Assembly: GCA_963795435.1 (NCBI GenBank)
Contig: CAWCHV010000007.1
Location: 2,170,001 to 2,234,000 of the forward strand
Direction: 5' to 3'
Source of the DNA: JAFKFI01 sp963795435
GTDB lineage: Bacteria; Pseudomonadota; Alphaproteobacteria; Acetobacterales; Acetobacteraceae
DNA: 64,000 nucleotides
This document shows positions 26,523 through 35,113 of the stretch, piece after piece (within the stretch, counting starts at the first letter, position 1; every line of letters begins with the position of its first letter). Made by a program: the position numbers and the translations under genes. The notes below the pieces were generated by a model. It did not search any database. It had not been told where the DNA came from and saw only the letters and a list, made by a program, of their open reading frames with translations.

Positions 26523-27725
26523 CTAGGCCGCCCGCCTCTGCTCCGCGGGCAGAATAACCCCCAGCGCGTCCACCAACCGATCCATCATCGCGTCCGTATG
26601 GAACGGCCCCGGCGTGAACCGCAGCCGCTCCGCCCCGCGCGGCACGGTCGGATAGTTGATCGGCGTCGCATACATGGAAAACTCATCGAGCAGCCGCCGG
26701 CTCACCTCGCGGCACAGCGCCGCATCCCCCACATGCAGCGGCACGATATGGCTGGTCGACGGCAGCACCGGCAGCCCGGCCGCCTCCAGCCGCCGCTTCA
26801 ACGTCGCCGCCCGCTCGAACAGCTTCTCCCGTCGTGCCGCGTCTCCGCGCAGATGCCGCACGCTCGCCAGCGCGGCGGCGACGATCATCGGCGGCAGGGC
26901 CGTGGTGAAAATGAAACCGGCGGCGGTGGAGCGGATCCAGTCCACCACCTCGGCGTCGCCCGCGATATACCCCCCATGCGCGCCGAACGCTTTCGCCAAT
27001 GTCCCCTCGATGATGTCGACCCGATGCGCCACCCCGTCGCGCTCGGCCACCCCGCCGCCGTGCGGGCCGTACATCCCCACGGCGTGCACCTCGTCGAGAT
27101 AGGTCATCGCGCCATACCGCGCGGCGAGGTCGCAGATCGCGCCGATCGGAGAGATGTCGGCGTCCATCGAATAGACGCTCTCGAAGGCGATCAGCTTCGG
27201 CGCGGCGGTCGGCGCCTCGCGCAGCAGCTCCTCCAGATGCCCCACGTCGTTGTGGCGGAAGATGCGACAGGTCGCCTTGGAGCCCTTGATCCCGGCGATC
27301 ATCGAGGCGTGGTTCTTGGCGTCGGAGAACACCATCCAGTCGGGCAGGCTGCTCAGGATGGTGGACAGCGCGCCCTGGTTGGAGACGAAGCCCGAGGTGA
27401 ACAGCAGCGCCGCCTGCTTGCCGTGCAGGCTGGCGAGCTCGGCCTCCAGCGCGTCGTGATAGGGGCTCGTGCCGCTGATATTGCGCGTCCCGCCGGCGCC
27501 GGCCCCCATGCGCCGCGCCGCCTCGCAGGCCGCCTCGATCAGCACTGAGCTGTTGCCCATGCCGAGATAGTCGTTGGACGACCAAACCAGCACCTCGCTG
27601 CCATCCGGGCGCAGGTAGAGCGGAAACCGCGCCGCCTGCTTCTCGAGCGGGGTAAAAATCCGATAGCGGCCCTGGGCGCGGATGTCGTCCAGCGAGCGGC
27701 GGCAGAAATCGTGGAACTGGTGCAT
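26523..27725 (-). CDS. hemA: 5-aminolevulinate synthase
   Basis: PLP enzyme condensing glycine and succinyl-CoA to 5-aminolevulinate, the first step of tetrapyrrole synthesis in alphaproteobacteria (Shemin pathway). It is 400 aa from the ATG at 27725 (MHQFHDFCRRSLDDIRAQGR). Motifs include VWSSNDYLGMGNSSVLIEAA, AGAGGTRNISGTSPYHDALE, FVSNQGALSTI, DEVHAVGMYGPHGGGVAERD and the PLP-binding lysine in EGTLAKAFGAHGGYIAG. The C-terminal half has INYPTVPRGAERLRFTPGPF. A fragment of this gene is duplicated 5 kb away. Confidence 0.95.
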   Translation of the reverse strand: MHQFHDFCRRSLDDIRAQGRYRIFTPLEKQAARFPLYLRPDGSEVLVWSSNDYLGMGNSSVLIEAACEAARRMGAGAGGTRNISGTSPYHDALEAELASLHGKQAALLFTSGFVSNQGALSTILSSLPDWMVFSDAKNHASMIAGIKGSKATCRIFRHNDVGHLEELLREAPTAAPKLIAFESVYSMDADISPIGAICDLAARYGAMTYLDEVHAVGMYGPHGGGVAERDGVAHRVDIIEGTLAKAFGAHGGYIAGDAEVVDWIRSTAAGFIFTTALPPMIVAAALASVRHLRGDAARREKLFERAATLKRRLEAAGLPVLPSTSHIVPLHVGDAALCREVSRRLLDEFSMYATPINYPTVPRGAERLRFTPGPFHTDAMMDRLVDALGVILPAEQRRAA

Positions 27726-27801
27726 GGGCAAGGCGCCTTCGGACGCGCGGGATGCGGGCGTTATATCGGCGCGCGCCGCCAGGGAAAAGCAGTGATCCAG
27801 C

Positions 27802-28716
27802 TCACCCCCGCACGGCGAGCGCCATCCCGCCCAAGGTAAGCGCCAGCGCGATCAGCTGGCGCGCCCCGAGCGGCTCGCCGAGCAGCAGCGCCGAGCCGCT
27901 GACGCCGACCACCGGCGCGATCAGCGTGCCGATCGCGGCCGTCGCGGCGGGCAGCAGTTGCAGCGCGCGGAACCAGGCGAGATAGGCGAACACCATCGGC
28001 ACCGTGGCGCAGTAGAGCAAGGCAAGCCAGCCGAGCGGCGTCACCAGCGACCAGTCCGGCGCCTCGAACGCGGCCAGCGCGACCGGCGGAATGGCGCCCA
28101 GCAGCACCTGCCACGCGACACCGGCCACCGGCGGCAGCCGGGGCGGGCGGTTCTTGCTGATGACCGTGCCAAGCGCGAACATCCAGGCCGCGCCGAGCCC
28201 GCAGGCGATGCCCGGCAGCTTGGCCCAGGACGCCGCCTCCACCCCATGCCCGCCGACAAGGACAAGAATCCCGGCGATCCCCAACGCCAGGGCCGCCGCG
28301 CGCCCTGCGGTCAGCCGCTCGCCGAACGCCAGCCAGGCGAGCAGCGCCGCCCAGATCGGCATGGTGTAGGTAAAGATCACCGCCTCGGAGGCCGGCAGCC
28401 AGATCAGCGCGGTGATGGTCAGCACCGTGAACAGGCCGTAGTTCAGCATCGACGCGAGCACCAGGATCGGCCACTGGTCGCGCGGCACCCGGAGGCGCTC
28501 GTGGCGGGCAAGAGCGAGCCCGAAGCCCACCACCGCGCCCGCCGCCACGGTGGAGGCGCGCACCGTGAAGGGCGGCAGCTCGCCCAGGAGGAATTTCTGC
28601 AGCGGCCAGGTGAAGCCCCAGCTCGCCGCCGCGATCAGCAGGTAGACGAGCCCCCTTGCGGTCGCCCGCCGCGCTGCCCGAGGCTCAGCGAGCGGCGCCT
28701 CAACGGACGTAGACAC
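27802..28716 (-). CDS. EamA/DMT-family transporter
   Basis: Ten-helix drug/metabolite transporter (304 aa) built of two EamA repeats. The first begins GLVYLLIAAASWGFTWPLQK and ends near LVLVGGHGVEAASWAKLPG. The second runs from CGLGAAWMFALGTVISKNRP to LIALALTLGGMALAV. The start is a GTG at 28716 within the 3' end of the lipoprotein gene upstream (17-base overlap), indicating translational coupling. Substrate unknown; related proteins export amino acids or nucleotides. Confidence 0.82.
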   Translation of the reverse strand: MSTSVEAPLAEPRAARRATARGLVYLLIAAASWGFTWPLQKFLLGELPPFTVRASTVAAGAVVGFGLALARHERLRVPRDQWPILVLASMLNYGLFTVLTITALIWLPASEAVIFTYTMPIWAALLAWLAFGERLTAGRAAALALGIAGILVLVGGHGVEAASWAKLPGIACGLGAAWMFALGTVISKNRPPRLPPVAGVAWQVLLGAIPPVALAAFEAPDWSLVTPLGWLALLYCATVPMVFAYLAWFRALQLLPAATAAIGTLIAPVVGVSGSALLLGEPLGARQLIALALTLGGMALAVRG

Positions 28717-29134
28717 GGACCTCGCGCACCGTGATCGCCGGATCGGTGCGCGCCCCCAGCGCGATGCGCGTGTCCGGCACGCCGAGCGCCATCATCGCCC
28801 GCATCACCCCGGTCGCGTCCTGCCGCCCCTGATTGAGGTCGCGGAGCTGCAAGGCTGGGTCGCGCGGCACCGGCACCACCGCGACGACGTCGTATCGCGC
28901 GCCGGGACGACGCTCCTCGGCGGCGCTGACAGCGGCGCGCAGCGCGTCGGCGTAGTTCGGGTTCGGCGTGGAATAGCGGATCGACAACAGCGCCGGGCCG
29001 GGCTGCACCGGCGGCAGGGCGGCGAGCTGGGCCGGCTCCGGCGTCTCCGCCTGGGGGGAGAACGTGGTCTGGTCGATCAGCTTGCAGCCGGCGAGCGCCA
29101 GCCCGGCCAGCAGGAGGGGGAGCCATCGCGTCAT
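28700..29134 (-). CDS. Putative lipoprotein (144 aa)
   Basis: Starts MTRWLPLLLAGLALAGCKLI with a clear lipobox (LALAGC), then a Pro/Ala linker and a compact domain. LSIRYSTPNPNYADALRAAV and RYDVVAVVPVPRDPALQL are the most distinctive parts, and it ends TVREVRVYVR. The alternation of short strands suggests a small alpha/beta domain of the kind found in envelope proteins that bind peptidoglycan or other partners. No family recognised. It follows the class II aldolase gene (26-base gap) and overlaps the EamA gene. Confidence 0.65.
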   Translation of the reverse strand: MTRWLPLLLAGLALAGCKLIDQTTFSPQAETPEPAQLAALPPVQPGPALLSIRYSTPNPNYADALRAAVSAAEERRPGARYDVVAVVPVPRDPALQLRDLNQGRQDATGVMRAMMALGVPDTRIALGARTDPAITVREVRVYVR

Positions 29135-29159
29135 GAAGAATTCCGATATGGGAAGGCCG

Positions 29160-29948
29160 TCAGCGCCGATAGTCCGGCGCCTCGCGGTCGAGGATGCGCC
29201 GGATGCTCTCGAGGTGCAGCAGCGCCGACCAGCGGTCGCCCTCGCGCATCTGCCGGTAGGTGCGCTCGGCGATGTCGTCCGGGACCGGCCGGATGCGCCG
29301 CCCCGTGGACTCCGCGAGAAGCTGCACCTCGCAGGCGCGTTCGAGGTAGTAGAGGTCGTCCCACGCCTCGGCGATGCTCGGCCCCACCACGATGACGCCG
29401 TGATGCCTGAGAAACGCGACGTCGGCCTCGCCCATCGCCCTCGCGATCCGGTCGCCCTCCGCCTCGTCGAGCGCCAGCCCGTTATAGGTCTCGTCGACCA
29501 TCGTGCGGCCATAGAACTTCAACGCGGTCTGCCCCGCCCAGACGAGCGGCGGCCCCTCCAGCATGGCGAGCGCCGTTGCGTTCGGCATGTGCGTGTGGAA
29601 CGCGGCCCGGGCGCGTGGCAGGCGCATATGCAGCCGCGCGTGGATGAAGAACGCCGTCGCCTCGGGCGCGCCGCGGCCCTCGACCACGCGGCCGTGGAAA
29701 TCGCAGACCAGCAGGCGCGAGGCGGTGATCTCCTCGAACGCATAGCCATACGGGTTGACCAGGAACAGATCGTCGCGCCCCGGCACTATCGCGGAAAAAT
29801 GGTTGCACACGCCCTCGTGCAGCCCAAGCCGCGCCGCCATGCGAAAGCACGCCGCGAGATCGACCCGCGCCTGCCAAACCGCCGCCCGGTCGAGCGCGCC
29901 ATTGCGCAGGATGGCGGGCGTGGCCTTGGTATCGAGCGCGTGCGCCAT
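29160..29948 (-). CDS. Class II aldolase/adducin family protein
   Basis: Zinc-dependent aldolase- or decarboxylase-like enzyme of the fuculose-1-phosphate aldolase/adducin family, 262 aa. Family features: HEGVCNHFSAIVPGRDDLFL, NPYGYAFEEITASRLLVCD, the metal-binding HxH in AFHTHMPNATALAM, and FLRHHGVIVVGPSIAEAWDD (third His and following helix). The substrate cannot be assigned. The coding region begins just right of a two-hairpin repeat and lies head-to-head with the Zn-hydrolase gene at 30097. Confidence 0.83.
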   Translation of the reverse strand: MAHALDTKATPAILRNGALDRAAVWQARVDLAACFRMAARLGLHEGVCNHFSAIVPGRDDLFLVNPYGYAFEEITASRLLVCDFHGRVVEGRGAPEATAFFIHARLHMRLPRARAAFHTHMPNATALAMLEGPPLVWAGQTALKFYGRTMVDETYNGLALDEAEGDRIARAMGEADVAFLRHHGVIVVGPSIAEAWDDLYYLERACEVQLLAESTGRRIRPVPDDIAERTYRQMREGDRWSALLHLESIRRILDREAPDYRR

Positions 29949-29962
29949 TGTCGCTCCTCCGA

Positions 29963-30038
29963 CCCTCCACCCAACCCTCTCCCAGTGGGAGAGGACTATC
30001 CTTCTCCCTCTCCCTCTGGGAGAGGGCCGGGGTGAGGG
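29963..30038. repeat. Two-hairpin GC-rich repeat, copy 1
   Basis: Between divergent genes lies CCCTCCACCCAACCCTCTCC, a short palindrome around AGTGGG, a linker ACTATCCTT, then TCTCCCTCTCCCTCTGGGAG and a 3' end GGGCCGGGGTGAGGG. Two stem-loops can form. The reverse complement of the copy in addB has the same order (CACCCAACCCTCTCCC at one end, GGGCCGGGGTGAGGG at the other), so they are members of one family. Confidence 0.7.
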
Positions 30039-30096
30039 CAAGCTTGCAGGAACCCGGCGAGGGGGCAAGATGGACGCCGTCGCGGGAGAACACAGG

Positions 30097-31344
30097 ATGA
30101 CGGCGCAAACCAACCAGCGCATCGACGGCCGCCGGCTGTGGGACAGTCTCATGGACATGGCGCAAATCGGCGCCACGCCCAAGGGCGGCGTGCGACGGCT
30201 GACCCTCACGGAAGTCGATCGCGCCGGGCGCGACCGCTTCCGCGCGCTCTGCGAGCAGGCCGGCCTCACCGTGCGCGTCGACGCCATCGGCAACATGTTC
30301 GCCCGCCGCCCCGGCCGCGACCCCGCGCGTCTGCCGGTGCTGTTCGGCAGCCATCTCGACAGCCAGCCCTCCGGCGGCAAGTTCGACGGCGCGCTCGGCG
30401 TGCTGGCCGGTCTCGAAGTGATCCGCAGCCTCAACGACCTCGGCATCACCACCGAGGCGCCCGTCGAGCTGGTCAACTGGACCGACGAGGAGGGCAGCCG
30501 CTTCGGCCACAGCCTGATGGGCTCGGGCGTGTGGTCCGGCATGCTGCCGCTGGAGAAAGCCTACGGCCTCACCGACACCGGGGGCGTCACGGTCGGCGCC
30601 GCGATCGACGCCATCGGCTATCGCGGGACGGAGCCGGCCGAGGCGTTCCCGGCCGATGCGTATTTCGAGCTGCACATCGAGCAGGGTCCGATCCTCGAGC
30701 GCAATGCCGAGCAGATCGGCATCGTCACCGGCGCGCAGGCGATGGTCTGGTACGACGCCGTCGCGGCCGGCCAGGATTCCCACGCCGGCACCACCCCGCC
30801 GTCGGCCCGCCGCGACGCCCTGGTTTGCGCGGCCCGGGTGATCGACCTCGTGGACCGCATGATGCGCGCCCGCGGCGAGGACGGCCGCGGCACCGTCGGC
30901 CAGCTTCTCGTCAGCCCCAACAGCCGCAACGTGATCCCCGGCGAGGTGCGATTTTCCGTCGAGTTCCGACACCCCTCCGACGCCGAGATCGACCGCCTCG
31001 ACGCGCAATTCCCCCGCGAGGCCGGCTTCATCGCCCGCGACTGCGGCGTCGCGCTGCAAATCGAGCGCGTCTTCAAGAACCCCGCCCAGCCCTTCGACCC
31101 GGAATGCGTGGCACTGGTGGAACAAGCGGCCCGGCGCCTCGGCTATGCGTCGAGAAGGATCGTCTCCGGCGCCGGCCACGACGCCGTCTACGTCGCCCGC
31201 CGCCTCCCCGCCGCGATGATTTTCACCCCGTGCAAAGACGGCCTGTCGCACAACGAGGCGGAGAGCGTCGAGCCGGAGGAAGCGGAGGCGGGATGCCAGG
31301 TGCTGTTCGAGGCGGTGCTGGCAAGGGCGAACCGGGTTGGATGA
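30097..31344 (+). CDS. Zn-dependent amidase/carbamoylase (M20 family)
   Basis: Hydrolase of the N-carbamoyl-L-amino acid amidohydrolase/allantoate amidohydrolase group, cytosolic, 415 aa. Metal ligands and neighbours are visible: FGSHLDSQPSGGKFDGALGV (His, Asp), NWTDEEGSRF (Glu), ELHIEQGPIL (His) and DGLSHNEAESVEPEEAE (C-terminal His). The dimerisation insert contains AAGQDSHAGTTP and NSRNVIPGEVRFSVEFRHP. ATG 30097 is used; ATG 30070 would add nine residues. Its likely substrates are N-carbamoyl amino acids or ureides. Confidence 0.87.
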   Translation: MTAQTNQRIDGRRLWDSLMDMAQIGATPKGGVRRLTLTEVDRAGRDRFRALCEQAGLTVRVDAIGNMFARRPGRDPARLPVLFGSHLDSQPSGGKFDGALGVLAGLEVIRSLNDLGITTEAPVELVNWTDEEGSRFGHSLMGSGVWSGMLPLEKAYGLTDTGGVTVGAAIDAIGYRGTEPAEAFPADAYFELHIEQGPILERNAEQIGIVTGAQAMVWYDAVAAGQDSHAGTTPPSARRDALVCAARVIDLVDRMMRARGEDGRGTVGQLLVSPNSRNVIPGEVRFSVEFRHPSDAEIDRLDAQFPREAGFIARDCGVALQIERVFKNPAQPFDPECVALVEQAARRLGYASRRIVSGAGHDAVYVARRLPAAMIFTPCKDGLSHNEAESVEPEEAEAGCQVLFEAVLARANRVG

Positions 31345-31368
31345 CAAGCAATCCCGATGCGCGGACCA

Positions 31369-32046
31369 TCACTGTGTTTGCTGCGGCGGCTTCGGCGTTA
31401 TGATCAATGTCGGTTGGCCGTTCTGGTCCTGGCCCCACGTTGCGTTCGCGCCTCCACCGGCGATGAGGGCGACCGTGAAAGACGTTCCGGCGTACACGGC
31501 TGCAGCCGCAATCAACGCATCTGCAACTAACTGCACCACGTCCCCCACACTCGTATCGACATTCAGACTTGCGTGCCAGGCGCTCGATTTGATGCTGTCC
31601 CAGTTGGCGGCAACCAAGCGATCGAACGTGCCGTCGCCGTTCCATGAATCGTCACGCCTCGGAGTGCCGAAGGGCAGGCCGCTGTTCTCCCTTCGACAGT
31701 ACCCGGAACGTACGAAGACCGGGACGTTCCCGGATGCGTCACGGTAATTGGCGATCGCCATCGCGAACGTGTATTCGTGACCGACAAAGCCGCTGTCGTG
31801 AACGGCGCCGCGGAACGCCACGCCCCCGTCAATCGTGAAGCCGACCTGTCCCCAGCCGGTCGTGGTGGACGGCCCGAGTTGCCCTGAGTCGAATACCCTG
31901 AAATCCGGCAACGAATTGTTCAGGCCGTTGATCACCTGGCTCAGCCGGACGGGCCGGTTCAGCCCCAGTCCTTGCGCGAGGGCCGCCATGTCCGACGGAT
32001 CATGCACCGGCACCTTTTTCCTGGCTGCGTTGCGAAAGCTGGCCAT
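31369..32046 (-). CDS. Protein of unknown function (225 aa), partner of repeat protein
   Basis: I recognise no family. There is no signal peptide. The middle reads like a beta-rich domain (GWGQVGFTIDGGVAFRGAV, HEYTFAMAIANYRDASGNVP, VFVRSGYCRRENSG). Near the C-terminus one hydrophobic stretch, VVQLVADALIAAAAVYAGTS then FTVALIAGGGANATWG, could insert in a membrane. It ends in a hydrophilic tail (TPKPPQQTQ). It begins 37 bases after the repeat-protein gene on the same strand, so the two are very probably one transcript and may act together. Confidence 0.6.
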   Translation of the reverse strand: MASFRNAARKKVPVHDPSDMAALAQGLGLNRPVRLSQVINGLNNSLPDFRVFDSGQLGPSTTTGWGQVGFTIDGGVAFRGAVHDSGFVGHEYTFAMAIANYRDASGNVPVFVRSGYCRRENSGLPFGTPRRDDSWNGDGTFDRLVAANWDSIKSSAWHASLNVDTSVGDVVQLVADALIAAAAVYAGTSFTVALIAGGGANATWGQDQNGQPTLIITPKPPQQTQ

Positions 32047-32083
32047 TGCTATCGACCTTTCCCGCGAGATCGCCGCGTCGCCG

Positions 32084-33229
32084 TCATTGCAGCGCGATCA
32101 GAATCGGTATCAGTCCGCGGCCATCGGGTAACGGCCGCAAGGCTTTGCCGATGACCGCGCCGAAGGACTTGTCCTGCGCGACCGCCTTCATGGCGTGACC
32201 GGGCGTCCCGGAAGTCGTCAGAAGGTCGCCTACTTCGATCGGCGCGTATTGCGCATCGGCGGCACAAAAAACCTTCCCGACCAGGGCAATGGCCGCGCGG
32301 CCCTCTCCCGGTATCACTCGACCGAGACAGATCGCGGGCCGGAAATCGCCTGCGCCCGAGACGACCCCGGCGACTCGCTTGTCATACGCCTCACTGCTCT
32401 CGCGCAGGGCGCCGTCCTCGCCGATCACCACCACGCTCCCGGGCTCGATCGTGCGGGCTTCGGCGACGTCGAAATCCTCGGCGCAGTCCTGGCCCAGGAG
32501 CGAGACGTCGCCCGTCACCTCCACGTCGCCTTGCACATGGACCTTCCCGGCAAACCACGCGGCAAAGTTGCCGCCTTGGGCGTAGACGCCCGTACCGTTG
32601 TCGCTTATCCCGGCAAGTGCATTGCCGATGGGAGAAAGCCCAAGGACGCCGGCTTTCCCCTGCGCGTGGGCGAAACCCACCAGGGCATCCCCTTGCGAAC
32701 TGTCGCCGTGGACTGCGTTGCCGCTTGCGCTGTTGGCCTGGACCCCGACCGCCGTCCCCGACGCCGCGAAGAAGCCGCCAAAGGCGCCGCCGGTGCCGAA
32801 GACGCCCGTCCCACTGTCGCTGAGGCCTGCCACGGCATTGCCGATGGGAGAAAGCCCAAGGACTCCGGCTTTCCCTTGCGCGTGGGCGAAACCCACCAGG
32901 GCATCCCCTTGCGAACTGTCGCCGTGAACGGCGTTGCCGCTCGCGCTGTTGGCCTGAACCCCGACCGCCGTCCCCGCCGCCGCGAAGAAGCCGCCAAAAG
33001 CCCCGCCCTGACCATAGACCCCGGTGGCATTGTCGCTGATGCCAGCCACGGCATTGCCGCTGGGCGCGAGACCGAGAACACCCGCTTTCCCCTGGGCGTG
33101 GGCAAAGCCGACCACGGCGTCGCTTTGAGAGCTGTCGCCAAAGATCCCGTTGCCGCCAGCAGCGTTCGTACCCTTCACTCCCGCGATAGTGGCGGAACTG
33201 GAATCTCCTTCCAACGGCGGCTGAGACAT
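32084..33229 (-). CDS. 72-residue-repeat protein with beta C-terminal domain
   Basis: A 381-residue protein with no signal peptide. Residues ~31-215 consist of tandem 72-residue repeats: GDS-SQ-x-DA-x-VGFAHAQGKAG begins at residues 31, 103 and 175, and each unit continues with VLGL, GNAVAGISDN, GVYGQGGAFGGFFAA and VGVQANSASGNA. The DNA repeats are nearly identical with a 216-base period. Short Gly-spaced strands of this kind occur in trimeric fibre or tail proteins. The last ~140 residues form another domain (DCAEDFDVAEARTIEPGSVV, AICLGRVIPGEGRAAIAL, TSGTPGHAMKAV). This tail resembles C-terminal domains of some collar/tail-fibre-like bacterial proteins, which is my inference. An AAGGAG lies eight bases before the ATG and is duplicated further upstream. 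Confidence 0.7.
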   Translation of the reverse strand: MSQPPLEGDSSSATIAGVKGTNAAGGNGIFGDSSQSDAVVGFAHAQGKAGVLGLAPSGNAVAGISDNATGVYGQGGAFGGFFAAAGTAVGVQANSASGNAVHGDSSQGDALVGFAHAQGKAGVLGLSPIGNAVAGLSDSGTGVFGTGGAFGGFFAASGTAVGVQANSASGNAVHGDSSQGDALVGFAHAQGKAGVLGLSPIGNALAGISDNGTGVYAQGGNFAAWFAGKVHVQGDVEVTGDVSLLGQDCAEDFDVAEARTIEPGSVVVIGEDGALRESSEAYDKRVAGVVSGAGDFRPAICLGRVIPGEGRAAIALVGKVFCAADAQYAPIEVGDLLTTSGTPGHAMKAVAQDKSFGAVIGKALRPLPDGRGLIPILIALQ

Positions 33230-33236
33230 GCTCGTG

Positions 33237-33272
33237 CTCCTTATTGGCGACTGCCTCCTTATTGGCGACTGC
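33237..33272 (-). repeat. 18-base tandem duplication containing the Shine-Dalgarno site
   Basis: CTCCTTATTGGCGACTGC occurs twice without a gap (33237-33254 and 33255-33272). Read on the minus strand each unit ends in AAGGAG. The copy nearer the gene is the ribosome-binding site of the 72-residue-repeat protein (eight bases before its ATG); the second lies 18 bases further upstream. Confidence 0.85.
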
Positions 33273-33525
33273 GGACTTCCTGTAGGATTGTCGCTATTCA
33301 GCGACGAGCAACGCATACCAGGGTCTGTCGCATCGGACTGTGAGATGGCTCACGCGGCCGAACAAGCTGCACTCTCCTCGGTCGCGGGCTGGCATCGTCC
33401 GTCGCACTGCGTCATTCGTCCACCGGACAATGCCGCACCAGGGAGGACAAATGGCTAGCGCGGAAGGCCGCTATCGCGAGGGCGATCAGCTGCTATGCTC
33501 CCGGATCGGGCGCATGGAGGCTGCA

Positions 33526-35109
33526 ATGACCGTATCGCGTCGTACCGTCCTCAAATCCGCCGCGGCGGGCGCCGCCGTGCTGGCCGCGCCGAGCATCGTG
33601 CTCGCCGAGGAGCAGCGGACCATCCGGTTCATGCCGCACGCCGACCTCGCCTCGCTCGACCCGGTATGGACCACCGCCGATATCACGCGGAACATGTCGC
33701 TCGCCGTCTACGACACGCTCTACGGCCTCGACCGCGACTTCGCGCCGCAATTGCAGATGGCGGCGGGCCACCGCACCGAGGATGACGGCAAGACCTGGGA
33801 GATCACGCTCCGCGACGGGCTCAAATTCCACGACGGCACGCCGGTGCTGGCGCGCGACTGCGCGGCGACGATCAAGCGCTGGGGCAAGCGCGACCCGTTC
33901 GGCGCCGCGCTGCTCGAGCGCGCGGACGAGATCGCCGCGGCGTCCGACAAGGTCATCCGCATCCGCCTCAAGAAGCCGTTCGCGCTGATCCCCGCCGCCC
34001 TCGCCCAATACAACTGCGCCATCATGCCGGAGCGGCTGGCGAAAACCGACGCCAACACGCAGGTCTCCGAGGTGATGGGCAGCGGCCCGTTCCGCTACGT
34101 CGCCGCCGAGCGCGTCGCCGGTTCGCGCGTGGTGTTCGAGAAGAACCCCGCCTACGTGCCGCGCGCGGACGGCACGCCGAGCTTCACCGCCGGCCCCAAG
34201 ATCGTCTACATCGACCGCACCGTCTGGACCTTCGTGCCCGACCCGTCGACCTCCTCGGCGGCGCTGTCGAACGGCGAATACGACTGGTGGGAGAACCCCT
34301 CGCTCGACCTCGTGCCGTCGCTCAAGCGCGACCGCAACCTGGTCCTGCGCGTGACCGACCACACCGGCGAGATCGGCTGCCTGCGGTTCAACGAATTGTT
34401 CCCCCCGTTCGACAAGCCCGCGATCCGGCGCGTGGTGCTGCAGGCGGTCAGCCAGGGCGATTTCATCCAGGCGATAGCCGGCAGCACGCCCGATCTCATC
34501 AAGACCGATGTCGGCCTGTTCGTGCCGGGCACGCCGATGGCGAGCACCGTCGGCGTCGAGATCACACGCGGCGAAAAGGACGTCGGCAAGCTGAAAACCG
34601 CCTTGAAGGCGGCCGGCTACAACGGCGAGAAAGTGGTGATCCTCGGCGCCACGACGATCCCGACCATCTGGGCGGCGGCTCAGGTGGGCGCCGATCTGCT
34701 GAAACGGATCGGCATGAACGTCGATCTCCAGTCGCTCGACTGGGGCACCGTGGTGCAGCGCCGGGCGAGCAAGAAGCCGATCGACGAGGGCGGGTGGAAC
34801 ATCTTCCACACCTTCCTCGGCGGCATGGGCAATGTGACGCCGGCGCCGAATTTCGCCATTCGCGCCAGCGGGGCGACCGCCTGGTTCGGCTGGCCCGATG
34901 ATCCGACGCAGGAGGGCCTGCGCGCCGCCTGGTTCGACGCGCCCGACCTCGCCGCGCAACAGAAGATTTGCGCCGACATGCAGGCGCATTTCTGGACCAA
35001 CCCGTCCTACGTCCCTCTCGGCATGTACGACCAGCCGACCGCCTACCGCTCCAACCTGCGGGACGTGCGGGACGGCTGGCCGCAATTCTACGGCGTGAAG
35101 CGGAGCTGA
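33526..35109 (+). CDS. ABC importer substrate-binding protein, peptide/opine type (family 5)
   Basis: Periplasmic receptor of the DppA/OppA class, 527 aa. ATG 33526 is chosen because GGAGG lies nine bases upstream and the product then begins MTVSRRTVLKSAAAGAAVLA, a Tat-type leader. Family marks are FMPHADLASLDPVWTTADIT, the SBP5 signature DGKTWEITLRDGLKFHDGTP and VMGSGPFRYV. The C-terminal lobe includes GGWNIFHTFLGGMGNVTP. No permease or ATPase genes are adjacent; a nitroreductase gene follows after four bases, so the receptor is probably an orphan working with components encoded elsewhere. Confidence 0.87.
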   Translation: MTVSRRTVLKSAAAGAAVLAAPSIVLAEEQRTIRFMPHADLASLDPVWTTADITRNMSLAVYDTLYGLDRDFAPQLQMAAGHRTEDDGKTWEITLRDGLKFHDGTPVLARDCAATIKRWGKRDPFGAALLERADEIAAASDKVIRIRLKKPFALIPAALAQYNCAIMPERLAKTDANTQVSEVMGSGPFRYVAAERVAGSRVVFEKNPAYVPRADGTPSFTAGPKIVYIDRTVWTFVPDPSTSSAALSNGEYDWWENPSLDLVPSLKRDRNLVLRVTDHTGEIGCLRFNELFPPFDKPAIRRVVLQAVSQGDFIQAIAGSTPDLIKTDVGLFVPGTPMASTVGVEITRGEKDVGKLKTALKAAGYNGEKVVILGATTIPTIWAAAQVGADLLKRIGMNVDLQSLDWGTVVQRRASKKPIDEGGWNIFHTFLGGMGNVTPAPNFAIRASGATAWFGWPDDPTQEGLRAAWFDAPDLAAQQKICADMQAHFWTNPSYVPLGMYDQPTAYRSNLRDVRDGWPQFYGVKRS

Positions 35110-35113
35110 CGCG

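Noticed and set aside
32605..33141. 216-base periodic sequence considered as a CRISPR-like or satellite array
   Set aside because: The period is a multiple of three, the frame is open and the repeats encode regular 72-residue units, so this is a coding repeat.
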